A stretch of 64,000 nt of DNA from an uncultured Alistipes sp. (GCA_900550465.1 URSC01000001.1:1-64000); one strand, 5' to 3'. Shown: positions 35,246-44,083, counted from the stretch's first letter. Made by a program: numbers and translations. Notes: generated from the letters alone by a model not told the origin.

Positions 35246-36286
35246 TTATCTGCTTACACGTCCGGAGGCGTCGCCTTTCATCAGGTTCTCGACCTCCTTG
35301 ACAGTTACCTGGTTGTAGTCTCCGAAGATGGTATGCTTCAGGCAGGAAGCTGCTACTGCGAAGTTCAGGGCCTTCTGGTCGTCGCCGGTATAGGTGAGCA
35401 GGCCGTAGATCAGACCTCCCATGAAGGAGTCACCGCCGCCGACACGGTCCACGATGTGGGTGATGTCGTAGCGGGGAGAGGTGTAGAGTTTCTGACCGTC
35501 GTAGAGGACGCCTCCCCAGGTGTTGTGGTTGGCGTTGATGGAGCCGCGCAGGGTGATGATGACCTTCTTCGCGCGCGGGAATTTCTGCATCAGCTGGGTG
35601 CATACGCTCTCGAACTCGGCTGCATTGACCTTGCCCTCTGTGGCTGCGGCGTCGAAACCTTCGGGCTTGATGCCGAATACCTTCTCCGCATCTTCCTCAT
35701 TACCGAGAATGATGTCGCAGCACTCTACGAGAGCGGGCATTACTTCTGAGGCCTTCTTGCCGTATTTCCAGAGGTTCTTGCGATAGTTAAGGTCGCATGA
35801 GACGGTCACGCCGAGGCGGTTGGCTGTCCTTACTGCCTCCAGGCAGGCGTCTGCGGCGCCCTGGCTGATAGCGGGAGTGATGCCGGTCCAGTGGAACCAG
35901 GAGGCTCCTGCAAGCACTTTCTCCCAGTCTATCATTCCGGCCTGTATCTCGGAGATGGAGGAGTGTGCCCTGTCATAGACTACCTTGCTGCCGCGTGCCA
36001 CGGCTCCTGTCTCCAGGAAGTAGATGCCGAGGCGGTCGCCGCCGTACACACAGTAGTCGGTGCCTACGCCGTAGGAGTGCAGGTCGCGGACGCAGCTCTG
36101 CGCTATCTCGTTCTCGGGCAGTCTGGTGACGAACTGCACGTCTATTCCGTAATTGGCCAGGGATACGGCCACATTGGCTTCACCTCCGCCGAATGTGGCG
36201 TCAAACTGTTTTGCCTGTGAGAACCTCAGGTAGCCTGGGGTAGAGAGACGGAGCATGACTTCTCCGAAAGTAACAACTTTTGCCAT
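35246..36286 (-). CDS. kdgK: 2-keto-3-deoxygluconate kinase (PfkB family)
   Basis: From ATG 36286 the protein has 346 residues; the upstream extension runs over the -7 box. It has the PfkB opening VVTFGEVMLRLSTPGYLRF, the GGGEANVAVSLA block and the C-terminal GGGDSFMGGL with the catalytic Asp. It phosphorylates 2-keto-3-deoxygluconate to KDPG. It heads the operon kdgK-eda-exuT and is divergent from the LacI regulator, with a palindromic operator between them. Confidence 0.92.
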   Translation of the reverse strand: MAKVVTFGEVMLRLSTPGYLRFSQAKQFDATFGGGEANVAVSLANYGIDVQFVTRLPENEIAQSCVRDLHSYGVGTDYCVYGGDRLGIYFLETGAVARGSKVVYDRAHSSISEIQAGMIDWEKVLAGASWFHWTGITPAISQGAADACLEAVRTANRLGVTVSCDLNYRKNLWKYGKKASEVMPALVECCDIILGNEEDAEKVFGIKPEGFDAAATEGKVNAAEFESVCTQLMQKFPRAKKVIITLRGSINANHNTWGGVLYDGQKLYTSPRYDITHIVDRVGGGDSFMGGLIYGLLTYTGDDQKALNFAVAASCLKHTIFGDYNQVTVKEVENLMKGDASGRVSR

Positions 36287-36309
36287 AGTACTGATTAGTT
36301 TTTCGCTTA

Positions 36310-36317
36310 CAAAAGTA
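36310..36317 (-). promoter_or_regulatory. -7 promoter box for kdgK
   Basis: Minus-strand TACTTTTG fits TAnnTTTG, 23 bp before the kdgK ATG. The operator at 36333-36352 starts 15 bp upstream and so covers the -33 area. Confidence 0.5.
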
Positions 36318-36332
36318 GGCATTTATTTTTAT

Positions 36333-36352
36333 TTTCGTGCACGTGCACGAAA
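36333..36352. promoter_or_regulatory. Operator palindrome between kdgK and the LacI gene
   Basis: TTTCGTGCACGTGCACGAAA is a perfect 20-bp palindrome with the central CG typical of LacI-family operators. A near copy lies at 40868-40891 in the uxaB/uxaC promoter region. I infer binding by the LacI-type regulator encoded next to it. Confidence 0.75.
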
Positions 36353-36379
36353 TTTTTTTAAAAAAACACGATTTTATTT

Positions 36380-36387
36380 GTATATTT
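36380..36387 (+). promoter_or_regulatory. -7 promoter box for the LacI-family gene
   Basis: TATATTTG matches TAnnTTTG, 41 bp before the ATG at 36429. The operator ends 27 bp upstream of it, so autoregulation is likely. Confidence 0.5.
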
Positions 36388-36428
36388 GTCCCGCGTGAAC
36401 CTTAGAAAAACAATATAAAACGATATAA

Positions 36429-37493
36429 ATGGAAGAAAATAATAAAAAAATAACCATTGCCGATGTAGCCAGACTTGCCGGTGTGTCAAAGGGTACGGTG
36501 GACCGTGTGCTCCACGACCGCGGCGGAGTCTCCCGGAAGAGCATGGAGAAAATACGTCAGGTCATCGACGAACTGGGCTATGAACCCAATGTATATGCCT
36601 CCATGCTGGCCACTCGCAAGGAGCACGTGATAGCGTGTATCCTGCCGGACAGCGTAAAGGAAGACTACTGGTATCTGGTCCGTGAGGGATTTGAGAAAGG
36701 GGGGGAGAATATCGCGTCGATGAATATCCGGACCAGGATTTTTCTGTATGACCAGTACAGTCCGGAGTCGTTCCGCAAGGCCTGCATGCAGCTTCTGGAA
36801 AGCAATCCTTCCGGGGTAGTGCTGCCTCCATTTTTCAAGAACGATACATACACACTGGCAAATGCCCTGAATCTCCGCGGTATTCCCTATGTGTACGTGG
36901 ACTCCAAGCTGGAAGATGACGGACATTTTGCGTATTACGGCATGCCTATGTATAAGAGCGGATATCTCTGTGCCCGTCTGCTTACCCTGCGAACATCTCC
37001 TAAGCAGATTAAAGGAGTGCTGGTAGTCAGGATTATACGTGATAAGATGCGTCAGTCCGATCCAACTCTCAACCGCCGGTCCGGCTTCCTGGACTACATG
37101 GCCGAGCACTATCCCTCAAGCGGGATACACAATCTTTTCATCGACCCCCAGGCACCCAAGGATACTGAACGTCAGCTTCAGACCTTCTTCAAGTCCCATC
37201 CCGGAATACACCACATAGTGATGTTCAACTCCCGCGTGCACCTGCTCTCGGAGTACCTGTCCCGGAATCCGGACCCCGACCGGGTAGTGATAGGTTTCGA
37301 CAATCTCGAAAAAAATATAAGTGCGCTGAGCAGCGGGCTGATAAGTGCCCTTATCTGCCAACACACTGACCTCCAGTCATATAATGCGGTAATGGCCCTT
37401 TCTGACTACATCATCAAGCATAAGCGTCCGGAGCGGAAGGACAACTTCATGCACATGGACATACTTACCCCCCTCAATATCGAAAACTATTAG
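36429..37493 (+). CDS. LacI-family transcriptional regulator of uronate catabolism
   Basis: The 354-residue protein begins with a LacI-type helix-turn-helix and hinge (ITIADVARLAGVSKGTVDRV, about residues 8-27) and continues as a periplasmic-binding-protein-like effector domain (about 65-340). It is divergent from kdgK. Palindromic operators with the same core sit in the kdgK/lacI and uxaB/uxaC intergenic regions, so it probably represses both units and itself, released by a uronate intermediate. The effector is unknown; KDG or galacturonate are the obvious candidates. Downstream, 37494-37871 holds no gene, only two inverted-repeat elements. Confidence 0.87.
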   Translation: MEENNKKITIADVARLAGVSKGTVDRVLHDRGGVSRKSMEKIRQVIDELGYEPNVYASMLATRKEHVIACILPDSVKEDYWYLVREGFEKGGENIASMNIRTRIFLYDQYSPESFRKACMQLLESNPSGVVLPPFFKNDTYTLANALNLRGIPYVYVDSKLEDDGHFAYYGMPMYKSGYLCARLLTLRTSPKQIKGVLVVRIIRDKMRQSDPTLNRRSGFLDYMAEHYPSSGIHNLFIDPQAPKDTERQLQTFFKSHPGIHHIVMFNSRVHLLSEYLSRNPDPDRVVIGFDNLEKNISALSSGLISALICQHTDLQSYNAVMALSDYIIKHKRPERKDNFMHMDILTPLNIENY

Positions 37494-37520
37494 ACAGAGA
37501 CTGATTCGTTATCGTAGTCT

Positions 37521-37650
37521 CACCCCGGAAGGGGATATCCTCTGAAAAGCATGCCACCCTCGGCCTGTTAGAGGGAGGGGCCCGCCGCGAAGCGGTGGGA
37601 GGGAAAAGCGCGAAGCGCGTCCTTTTCAGAGGACATCCCCTTCCACGGTG
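37521..37650. repeat. 130-bp inverted-repeat element (not related to the 174-bp palindromes)
   Basis: Arms 37521-37549 and 37622-37650 are 29 bp long and pair at 26 positions (core GGAAGGGGAT and TCCTCTGAAAAG). The 72-bp interior has smaller palindromes around CCGCGAAGCGG and GCGCGAAGCGCG. It codes for nothing I can recognise. It could be a MITE-like or REP-like intergenic element, and may end transcription of the LacI gene. Confidence 0.7.
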
Positions 37651-37670
37651 ACTGGTGTGCGCTTTTGGCT

Positions 37671-37844
37671 CAACGAATTGACTTCGTGGTGCACTTTGAT
37701 TTAGGAGCACCTGATACTCAGTTGGTTCAGAAACAGACTGCACATTTGCTCTCGTTAGTAACTGGGCAAATGTGCAGTTAATTTTTCATCAATTTGGTTG
37801 TCAATCCCTTACAAAACAGTCTGCACCACGAAGTCAATTCGTTG
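37671..37844. repeat. 174-bp nested palindrome, copy 3 (remote from the RAYT gene)
   Basis: Outer arms 37671-37693 and 37822-37844 pair perfectly over 23 bp. Inner arms 37737-37751 and 37764-37778 pair at 14 of 15. Lengths of arms, spacers (43 nt each) and loop (12 nt) are the same as in copy 2. The outer arm reads CTTCGTGGTGCA where copies 1 and 2 read CTTCGGTGTGCA, and the opposite arm is changed to match. Confidence 0.9.
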
Positions 37845-37871
37845 GGAGGAACCGGTGCGGGAACTGCGTTT

Positions 37872-39368
37872 TCAGAGGGTTACGCCGGACTTGAAGATGG
37901 CTATCTCGCGGAAATCCGACATCTCATTGTTGACCGGCTCTCCGGATGCGACTTTAAGTACGTATTCGATGAACTTGTGCAGCAGCTCTTCGCGGGAAGT
38001 ACCTTCCACGAGTACGCCGGCATTGAAATCTATCCACAGCGGCTTGCGCTCGGCTAGAGGGGTGTTGGTGGATACCTTCATCGTGGGTACGTAGGTTCCG
38101 AAGGGAGTGCCGCGTCCGGTGGTGAACAGCACTATCTGGCACCCTGCAGAGGCCAGGGCAGTGGCGGCCACCAGGTCGTTGCCGGGAGCGCTCAGCAGAT
38201 TGAGTCCCTTGAGACTCAGCCTGTCACCATATTTAAGAATGCCCCTTACGATGGAACTGCCGGACTTCTGGGTACATCCCAGGGATTTCTCCTCGAGGGT
38301 GGAAATGCCTCCGGCCTTGTTGCCCGGCGAGGGATTCTCGTACACGGGCTGTCCGTTGCGTATGAAATATTCCTTGAAGTCGTTGATCATGGCCACCAGG
38401 GATTCGAATGTGGCCCGGTCGCAGCACCTGTTCATCAGCAGGGTCTCGGCTCCGAACATCTCGGGCACTTCGGTCAGTACTGTAGTACCTCCCTGTGAGA
38501 CAATCCAATCGGAGAACAGTCCCAGGAGCGGGTTGGCGGTGATGCCGGAAAGGCCGTCTGAACCACCGCATTTGAGACCTACTTTCAGCTCAGAGACAGG
38601 TACTTCCTCCCTGACGTCATGGCGGCAGGCCTCGAAGATGCCGCGGAGCAGCTCCATGCCGTACCCGATTTCGTCACCCTCTACTTTCTGAGTCTCCATG
38701 AAGCGGATGCGGGAGGAGTCCACCGGACCGACAAGCTCGCGGAAGGCACTCATCTGGTTGTTCTCGCAGCCGAGTCCGACGACGAGCACTCCGCCGGCAT
38801 TGGGGTGAAGTACCATGTCCCTGAGGATCCTGCGGGTGTTCTCATGGTCGTCTCCGAGCTGGGAGCAGCCGTAGTTGTGGGGGAAGGCCACCACGGCGTC
38901 CACGCTGCCCTCGCGGCCTTCGATTTCCTTGCGGAACATTTCCTCGAGACGTTCCACCGTGCCGTTGACGCAGCCTACCGTGGGGATGATCCAGATCTGA
39001 TTGCGGATACCCACGCCCCCGTTGCTGCGGCGGTAACCCTTGAAGGTGAGTTGATTCCTTGCGGGTGGTATCTCTACGGGCACGGGGGTGTAGGTATAGT
39101 CCAGCAGACCTTCCAGATTGGTCCGTAGCTTCGTATGGTCGATGCGGGTGCCTGCGGGGGCATCGGCGGTCAGGTGACCTATCGGGAAGCCGTATTTTAT
39201 CACATTGTCCCCGGTGTGCAGGTCCCTGAGGGCAAATTTATGTCCTGCCGGTATATCCTCCGACAGGGTGAGCTGCAGCCCGTCCACTTCCACTGTCTCA
39301 CCGGATGTGAGGGGATGTACGGCTACGGCCACATTGTCGGCTGAGTTGATTTTGATGTATCTGTCCAT
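37872..39368 (-). CDS. uxaA: Altronate dehydratase
   Basis: The 498-residue protein has an N-terminal SAF domain (about residues 1-95) and the UxaA/GarD catalytic region with GYRRSNGGVGIRNQIWIIPT, GCVNGTVERL and VVGLGCENNQ. It dehydrates D-altronate to 2-keto-3-deoxygluconate with an iron cofactor. Length is as in E. coli UxaA. It lies 15 bp after uxaB in the same operon. A mannonate or tagatonate dehydratase of the same superfamily is the main alternative, but the uxaB neighbour favours altronate. Confidence 0.9.
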   Translation of the reverse strand: MDRYIKINSADNVAVAVHPLTSGETVEVDGLQLTLSEDIPAGHKFALRDLHTGDNVIKYGFPIGHLTADAPAGTRIDHTKLRTNLEGLLDYTYTPVPVEIPPARNQLTFKGYRRSNGGVGIRNQIWIIPTVGCVNGTVERLEEMFRKEIEGREGSVDAVVAFPHNYGCSQLGDDHENTRRILRDMVLHPNAGGVLVVGLGCENNQMSAFRELVGPVDSSRIRFMETQKVEGDEIGYGMELLRGIFEACRHDVREEVPVSELKVGLKCGGSDGLSGITANPLLGLFSDWIVSQGGTTVLTEVPEMFGAETLLMNRCCDRATFESLVAMINDFKEYFIRNGQPVYENPSPGNKAGGISTLEEKSLGCTQKSGSSIVRGILKYGDRLSLKGLNLLSAPGNDLVAATALASAGCQIVLFTTGRGTPFGTYVPTMKVSTNTPLAERKPLWIDFNAGVLVEGTSREELLHKFIEYVLKVASGEPVNNEMSDFREIAIFKSGVTL

Positions 39369-39383
39369 GATGCAGTTATGTCG

Positions 39384-40820
39384 CTACAGGATTTCCTCTA
39401 CCGCGGCGCGCATGCCTTTGGCGGCTATCTTCTCCAGATCTGCGGTAAGCAGGTCGGTAAGGCCGGGAACTGCATTGAGGTCCTCGTCCCAGATGTACTT
39501 CTCGGCGAGCACGCCCTCGGCTACCTTGCGGCAGTCGCCGGTAGCCCAGAGCTCGGTGAGACGGTCGAGTATCTTCTGGTCATCGGCAGGGGTGATGGTG
39601 TCCTCTCCGCGCTTGCCGCCCCTGTAGTAGGTGATGATGGCGGCCAGACCGAATACCAGGCCCTGGGGCAGGTGTCCGTTGCGCTCGAGGTATATCCTCA
39701 CTCCCGGCAGGTCGCGGGTGCGGTACTTGGGGAAGGAGTTGAGCATAATGCTGGTAACGAAGTGCTTGACATAAGGGTTGACAAAGCGGTCGAGCACATC
39801 GTGAGCAAATTTCTCCAGTTCGTCCTTGGGCAGGTCGAGGGTGGTGAGCAGCTCGTCGAACATCACCTTGCGCACGTAACGGCCGATTAGGGGATCCTCG
39901 ACGCACTCGCGTACGGTGTTCAGGCCGCTGAGATAGCCTACGGGGGAGAGGACGGTGTGGGGACCGTTGAGCAGGGTGACCTTGCGCTCGTGATAGGGTT
40001 TCTCGCTGGGTACGAAGAGTACGTGCAGTCCGGCCTTGTCGGCGGGGAACTCGGCGGCAACCTCTGCAGGGGCCTCGATGACCCAAAGGTGGAAGATTTC
40101 AGCCTTTACTACGAGGCGGTCCTCATAGCCGATGCGCTCCAGGATCTCATTGATCGTGTCCTTGGGGTAGCCGGGCACGATACGGTCCACGAGGGTGCAG
40201 TACACGCCGCAGGAGTTCTCGAACCAGCTGCGGAACCCGTCGGGGAGCTGCCACAGTTCGATGTATTTCTCTATGCATTTCTTCAGTTCCTTTCCGTTCA
40301 GGAAGATAAGCTCGCAGGGGAAGATAATCAGGCCCTTGTCCGGTGCGCCCTTGAAATATTCCCAGCGGTGGTAGAGGAGCTGTACGAGCTTGCCGGGGTA
40401 GGAGGAGGCCGGGGCGTCATCGAACTTGCAGGCAGGGTCGAAGGCGATGCCCGCCTCTGTGGTATTGGATATAACGAAACGGATCTCAGGCTGTTCGGCC
40501 AGTTTCATGTATGCGTCGAAGTCGCGGTAGGGATTGATGCCGCGGCTGATGACGTCTATCATCTCTATCGAGTCCACCTGCCGGCCCTCGTCGATGCCCT
40601 GAAGGTTCAGGTCGTAGAGTCCGTCCTGCTCGTTGAGCATGTCCACCATGCCCTTCTCGATGGGCTGCACGACTACAACTGATGCGTTGAAATCGGTTTT
40701 CTGATTGGTCTTCCAGATAATCCAGTCCACGAATGCGCGGAGGAAGTTGCCCTCGCCGAACTGAATCACTTTTTCAGTATAGGTACGGGCCTTGACAGTT
40801 GAACGGTTTAATCTTTCCAT
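39384..40820 (-). CDS. uxaB: Tagaturonate reductase (altronate oxidoreductase)
   Basis: The 478-residue protein is a polyol/mannitol-type dehydrogenase. It has EKVIQFGEGNFLRAFVDWII at the nucleotide-binding N-terminus, SNTTEAGIAFDP, and KLTLLNGPHT-like and HFVTSIMLNSFPKYR segments characteristic of UxaB. It reduces tagaturonate to altronate with NADH. It is divergent from uxaC, sharing an intergenic region with an operator, and precedes uxaA. The pathway UxaC-UxaB-UxaA is thus contiguous. Confidence 0.92.
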   Translation of the reverse strand: MERLNRSTVKARTYTEKVIQFGEGNFLRAFVDWIIWKTNQKTDFNASVVVVQPIEKGMVDMLNEQDGLYDLNLQGIDEGRQVDSIEMIDVISRGINPYRDFDAYMKLAEQPEIRFVISNTTEAGIAFDPACKFDDAPASSYPGKLVQLLYHRWEYFKGAPDKGLIIFPCELIFLNGKELKKCIEKYIELWQLPDGFRSWFENSCGVYCTLVDRIVPGYPKDTINEILERIGYEDRLVVKAEIFHLWVIEAPAEVAAEFPADKAGLHVLFVPSEKPYHERKVTLLNGPHTVLSPVGYLSGLNTVRECVEDPLIGRYVRKVMFDELLTTLDLPKDELEKFAHDVLDRFVNPYVKHFVTSIMLNSFPKYRTRDLPGVRIYLERNGHLPQGLVFGLAAIITYYRGGKRGEDTITPADDQKILDRLTELWATGDCRKVAEGVLAEKYIWDEDLNAVPGLTDLLTADLEKIAAKGMRAAVEEIL

Positions 40821-40855
40821 GATATCGTTAAATATTGGTTTGTCACGTTTTCGTG

Positions 40856-40863
40856 CAAAATTA
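40856..40863 (-). promoter_or_regulatory. -7 promoter box for uxaB
   Basis: Minus-strand TAATTTTG fits TAnnTTTG, 35 bp before the uxaB ATG. The operator begins 4 bp upstream, in the spacer and -33 area. Confidence 0.5.
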
Positions 40864-40867
40864 CAAA

Positions 40868-40891
40868 AAAATCGTGAACGTGCACGATTTT
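40868..40891. promoter_or_regulatory. Operator palindrome between uxaB and uxaC
   Basis: A 24-bp palindrome (core ATCGTGAACGTGCACGAT) with one unpaired position and a central CG. Its core matches the 36333-36352 palindrome except for one base and the edges. It lies between the two divergent -7 boxes. Confidence 0.75.
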
Positions 40892-40892
40892 G

Positions 40893-40924
40893 TTGTGTCT
40901 TTTGGAAATTAATTCTTATTTTTG
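40893..40924 (+). promoter_or_regulatory. Promoter of uxaC (TTG-N21-TATTTTTG)
   Basis: TTG at 40893-40895 and TATTTTTG at 40917-40924 are 21 bases apart, a full Bacteroidetes -33/-7 pair. The operator ends directly before the TTG. Confidence 0.6.
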
Positions 40925-40966
40925 TGCGGCATTGACCTGACGAATATCAATTAAAGGTAAAAATAT

Positions 40967-42370
40967 ATGGCTTCATTCATCCACAAAAACTTCATGCTCA
41001 GCAATGGCACAGCTGAGGAACTTTATCACGAAAGTGCTGAGAAACTGCCGATTATAGATTATCACTGCCATTTGGTACCCAAGATGATTGCCGAGAACTA
41101 CCAGTTCCGCGACATCACGGAACTCTGGCTCGGAGGCGACCATTACAAGTGGAGGGCCATGCGCGGCAACGGTGTGCCGGAGGAGTACATCACCGGCTCC
41201 CGTACCCCCTTCGAGAAGTTCAGCAAGTGGGCTGAGACCGTGCCTTACACGATGCGCAATCCCCTTTATCATTGGACCCACCTGGAGCTGGCCCGTGTCT
41301 TCGGCATCTATGACCTGCTTAAACCGGAGAATGCCAGGGAAATCTTCGACCGCTGCAACGAGCTTTTAGCCACGGAGGAGTTCCGCGCTCAGGGCCTGAT
41401 GAAGCGTTTCAATGTAGAGGTGGTCTGCACCACCGATGATCCCGCCGACTCCCTGGAGTATCACAAGGCCATCATGGACAAGCCCTTCGGAGTGAAGGTC
41501 CTGCCTGCCTGGAGGCCCGACAAGGCCATGGCAATCGAGAATCCCGAGGCCTACATCAAGTATATTGAGAGCCTCGGAGCAGCTGCCGGTATGGAAATCC
41601 GCACCTACGACGACCTGCTGGAGGCCCTGCAGCGCCGCCACAACTTCTTCGCGTCGATGGGCTGCCGTCTCTCCGACCACGGTCTGGAAACATTCTATGC
41701 CGCAGACTACACCCAGAAGGAGGTGGACAAGATCTTCCGCAACACTCTCGACGGCAAGACTCCCGACGCCGAGGAACTGGACAAGTTCCGCAGCGCGATG
41801 CTCTATGACTTCGCAGCCATGGACGCCGCCAGCGACTGGACCCAGCAGTTCCACGTGGGAGCTATCCGCAACAACAATTCCCGCATGATGGCCCAGCTCG
41901 GTCCCGACACCGGCTACGACTCCATCCACGACGTACACTGCGCCGCCACCGGCAACCGTCTCCTCGACCGTCTGGCCTCGGAAGGCAAGCTGGCCAAGAC
42001 TATCCTCTACTGTCTCAATCCCGGGGACAACGAGGTGCTCACCACCATGGCCTACAACTTCAACGACGGCACCGTGCCCGGCAAGATGCAGTTCGGCTCC
42101 GGCTGGTGGTTCCTGGATCAGGAGGACGGCATGCGCAAGCAGATGAACGCTCTGAGCGCCCTCGGTCTTTTCAGCCGTTTCGTGGGCATGCTCACCGACT
42201 CCCGCAGCTTCATCTCCTATCCCCGCCACGAGTATTTCCGCAGAATCCTCTGCAGCGTGATAGGCGAGGATGTGGAGAGCGGACGTCTGCCCAAGAGCGA
42301 GATGCCCCGGATTCATCAGATGGTCCAGGATATCTCGTACTACAACGCGAAGAATTTCTTCAAGTTTTAG
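40967..42370 (+). CDS. uxaC: Uronate (glucuronate/galacturonate) isomerase
   Basis: The 467-residue protein matches UxaC in length and in motifs: LPIIDYHCHL with the metal-binding His residues, VVCTTDDPADSLEYH, and LTDSRSFISYPRHEYFRRIL near the end. It interconverts galacturonate and tagaturonate, or glucuronate and fructuronate. With uxaB and uxaA beside it, galacturonate is the main substrate here. It converges with the GH43 gene with only 4 bp between the stops. Confidence 0.95.
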   Translation: MASFIHKNFMLSNGTAEELYHESAEKLPIIDYHCHLVPKMIAENYQFRDITELWLGGDHYKWRAMRGNGVPEEYITGSRTPFEKFSKWAETVPYTMRNPLYHWTHLELARVFGIYDLLKPENAREIFDRCNELLATEEFRAQGLMKRFNVEVVCTTDDPADSLEYHKAIMDKPFGVKVLPAWRPDKAMAIENPEAYIKYIESLGAAAGMEIRTYDDLLEALQRRHNFFASMGCRLSDHGLETFYAADYTQKEVDKIFRNTLDGKTPDAEELDKFRSAMLYDFAAMDAASDWTQQFHVGAIRNNNSRMMAQLGPDTGYDSIHDVHCAATGNRLLDRLASEGKLAKTILYCLNPGDNEVLTTMAYNFNDGTVPGKMQFGSGWWFLDQEDGMRKQMNALSALGLFSRFVGMLTDSRSFISYPRHEYFRRILCSVIGEDVESGRLPKSEMPRIHQMVQDISYYNAKNFFKF

Positions 42371-42374
42371 ACTT

Positions 42375-44030
42375 TTATTGTACCTCGAGGATGTCGAGGG
42401 AGCCTCCGTCGTTCTTGAGAATGCGGGCAGTGGCGAAACAGCCGGTCTTGGCTCCGATCCAACGGCCGGCTGTCGCTTTGAATGTGCTGCCGATAGGATG
42501 GAAGCGCTTGCCGTCGAAGCTGTAGGAGAATGTGCAGAGCGAGTTGCGGTCTATCTCGACGCGGAGAAGGACGTCCGGTGCGGTGACACCGCTGCCGGAG
42601 GAGGGTTCCAGGTCTTCTGAACTCCAGAGGAGGATGCGGGCTGTCTCGCTCTCTGAGGCTCCGGTGTCGGCTTCCTCGCAGATGCTGTGATCCAGGTAGA
42701 CGGAGCCGTCCTCATAGAGGAGGCTCAGGGCGGCGTAGCTCTCGCCCATGACGGTGATGCCGGCGCGGTCACCTCCGTAGGAGGGGTGGAAGCTGAGACG
42801 GGCGGTGAAGGAGTCTTCCGGGCCGATGAGCTTGCGCAGCAGTAGGGCAGGGGAGTCCCAGAGGTTACCGGATCCTTCGGGGAGTGGGCGGCAGATGAGG
42901 CGGAGATTGCCGGCGGAGGGGTTGAGGAAGTATTGTCCGACAGAGGGATTGGCGGGCCACTGCCAGATAGGTGAGAGGACCGTTGTAGAGAAATCATCCC
43001 TGCGCTCCAGGGCGTCGGGACCTTCAACCTTCCGGGCCCCTGCGGATACGGGAGGACATTGCCATGAGGTGACCGGCTCGCCGGTGCCGTCCCCGTCGGG
43101 GTCGGTGCCCATCGAGCACCAGCCTTCATTGTCCCAGGTCATGGGCTGGAGGTGGACTACCCGGCCATAGGCGTAACGGTCCTCGAAATGCAGGAACCAG
43201 TGGCCGCCTTCGGTGTCCTCGACCCATGCGCCCTGGTGAGGGCCGTGGATGCCGGTATTGCCCTGGGCCAGGACGTTTCGGTACTCATAGGGGCCTGTGA
43301 CACTGCGGGAGCGGAGGACGAGCTGCCACCCTTCCTTGACTCCCCCGGCCGGAGCGAAAATGTAGTACCACCCGTCGCGTTTGTAGAACTTCGGTCCTTC
43401 TACGGTGGGATTGCCGTTGTGCTTGCCGTCGAATATGAGGATTTCCTCGCCGACGGGGCCGCTGCAGTCCGGAGCCAGCTCGCGGAGGGAGAGGACGCTT
43501 TTGAATCCAGCCCTGCTGCCGGCCCAGCCGTGTACCAGCCATACCCTTCCGTCATCGTCCCAGAGGGGGCAGGGGTCGATCATGCCGCGGCCTTCGATGA
43601 CCAGATGCGGCGTGCTCCATTGTCCTGCCGGATCTTCGGCTGTGATGCAGTATATGCCGCGGTCGGGGTCGCCCCAGAATATCCAGTAGAGGCCGTCGTG
43701 GTGGCGGATGGCGGGGGCCCAGACACCGTTGCCGTGAGAGGGCAGCGCAAAATCCTCCTCAGGGCTCATCCTGGGCAGGGCGGCATTGACTATCTTCCAG
43801 TGCACTAAGTCGGCCGAATGCAGGATCTGCAGGCCGGGCACGTGGTTGAACGAGGAGGCGGTCATCCCGGAGGCGCCGCCGGCCCCTATGGCGTCGGGGT
43901 CGGAGTAGTCGGCGTGGAGTATCGGGTTGGTGTAGGTGCAGGTATCGGGGATGATGTCCCGTGCTGCAGCGGGAGTGTCTGTAACGGCAGCTGTCAAGGC
44001 GGCCAGCGCCAGCATGGTAAGAGTCTTCAT
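42375..44030 (-). CDS. Family 43 glycoside hydrolase with C-terminal beta-sandwich
   Basis: The 551-residue protein has a signal peptide (about 1-23). A GH43 five-bladed propeller follows (about 30-330) with the general base in HADYSDPDAIG, the middle Asp in MIDPCPLWDDDGR and the acid Glu in TVEGPKFYKRDG. A C-terminal concanavalin-like sandwich (about 345-551) is of the kind found in XynB-type GH43s. Expected substrates are arabinan, xylan or galactan side chains. The pectin locus suggests arabinose or galactose chains of rhamnogalacturonan, but specificity is not decidable from sequence. Confidence 0.87.
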   Translation of the reverse strand: MKTLTMLALAALTAAVTDTPAAARDIIPDTCTYTNPILHADYSDPDAIGAGGASGMTASSFNHVPGLQILHSADLVHWKIVNAALPRMSPEEDFALPSHGNGVWAPAIRHHDGLYWIFWGDPDRGIYCITAEDPAGQWSTPHLVIEGRGMIDPCPLWDDDGRVWLVHGWAGSRAGFKSVLSLRELAPDCSGPVGEEILIFDGKHNGNPTVEGPKFYKRDGWYYIFAPAGGVKEGWQLVLRSRSVTGPYEYRNVLAQGNTGIHGPHQGAWVEDTEGGHWFLHFEDRYAYGRVVHLQPMTWDNEGWCSMGTDPDGDGTGEPVTSWQCPPVSAGARKVEGPDALERRDDFSTTVLSPIWQWPANPSVGQYFLNPSAGNLRLICRPLPEGSGNLWDSPALLLRKLIGPEDSFTARLSFHPSYGGDRAGITVMGESYAALSLLYEDGSVYLDHSICEEADTGASESETARILLWSSEDLEPSSGSGVTAPDVLLRVEIDRNSLCTFSYSFDGKRFHPIGSTFKATAGRWIGAKTGCFATARILKNDGGSLDILEVQ

Positions 44031-44075
44031 GGGGCGAAGTTAGTTAAAATATGGGAATAAATCCCTCAAAATGCG

Positions 44076-44083
44076 TATATTTG
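44076..44083 (+). promoter_or_regulatory. -7 promoter box for the PEP-synthase-like gene
   Basis: TATATTTG matches TAnnTTTG. It lies after the first in-frame ATG (44071), which therefore cannot be the start; the ATG at 44110 is 27 bp downstream. Confidence 0.5.
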
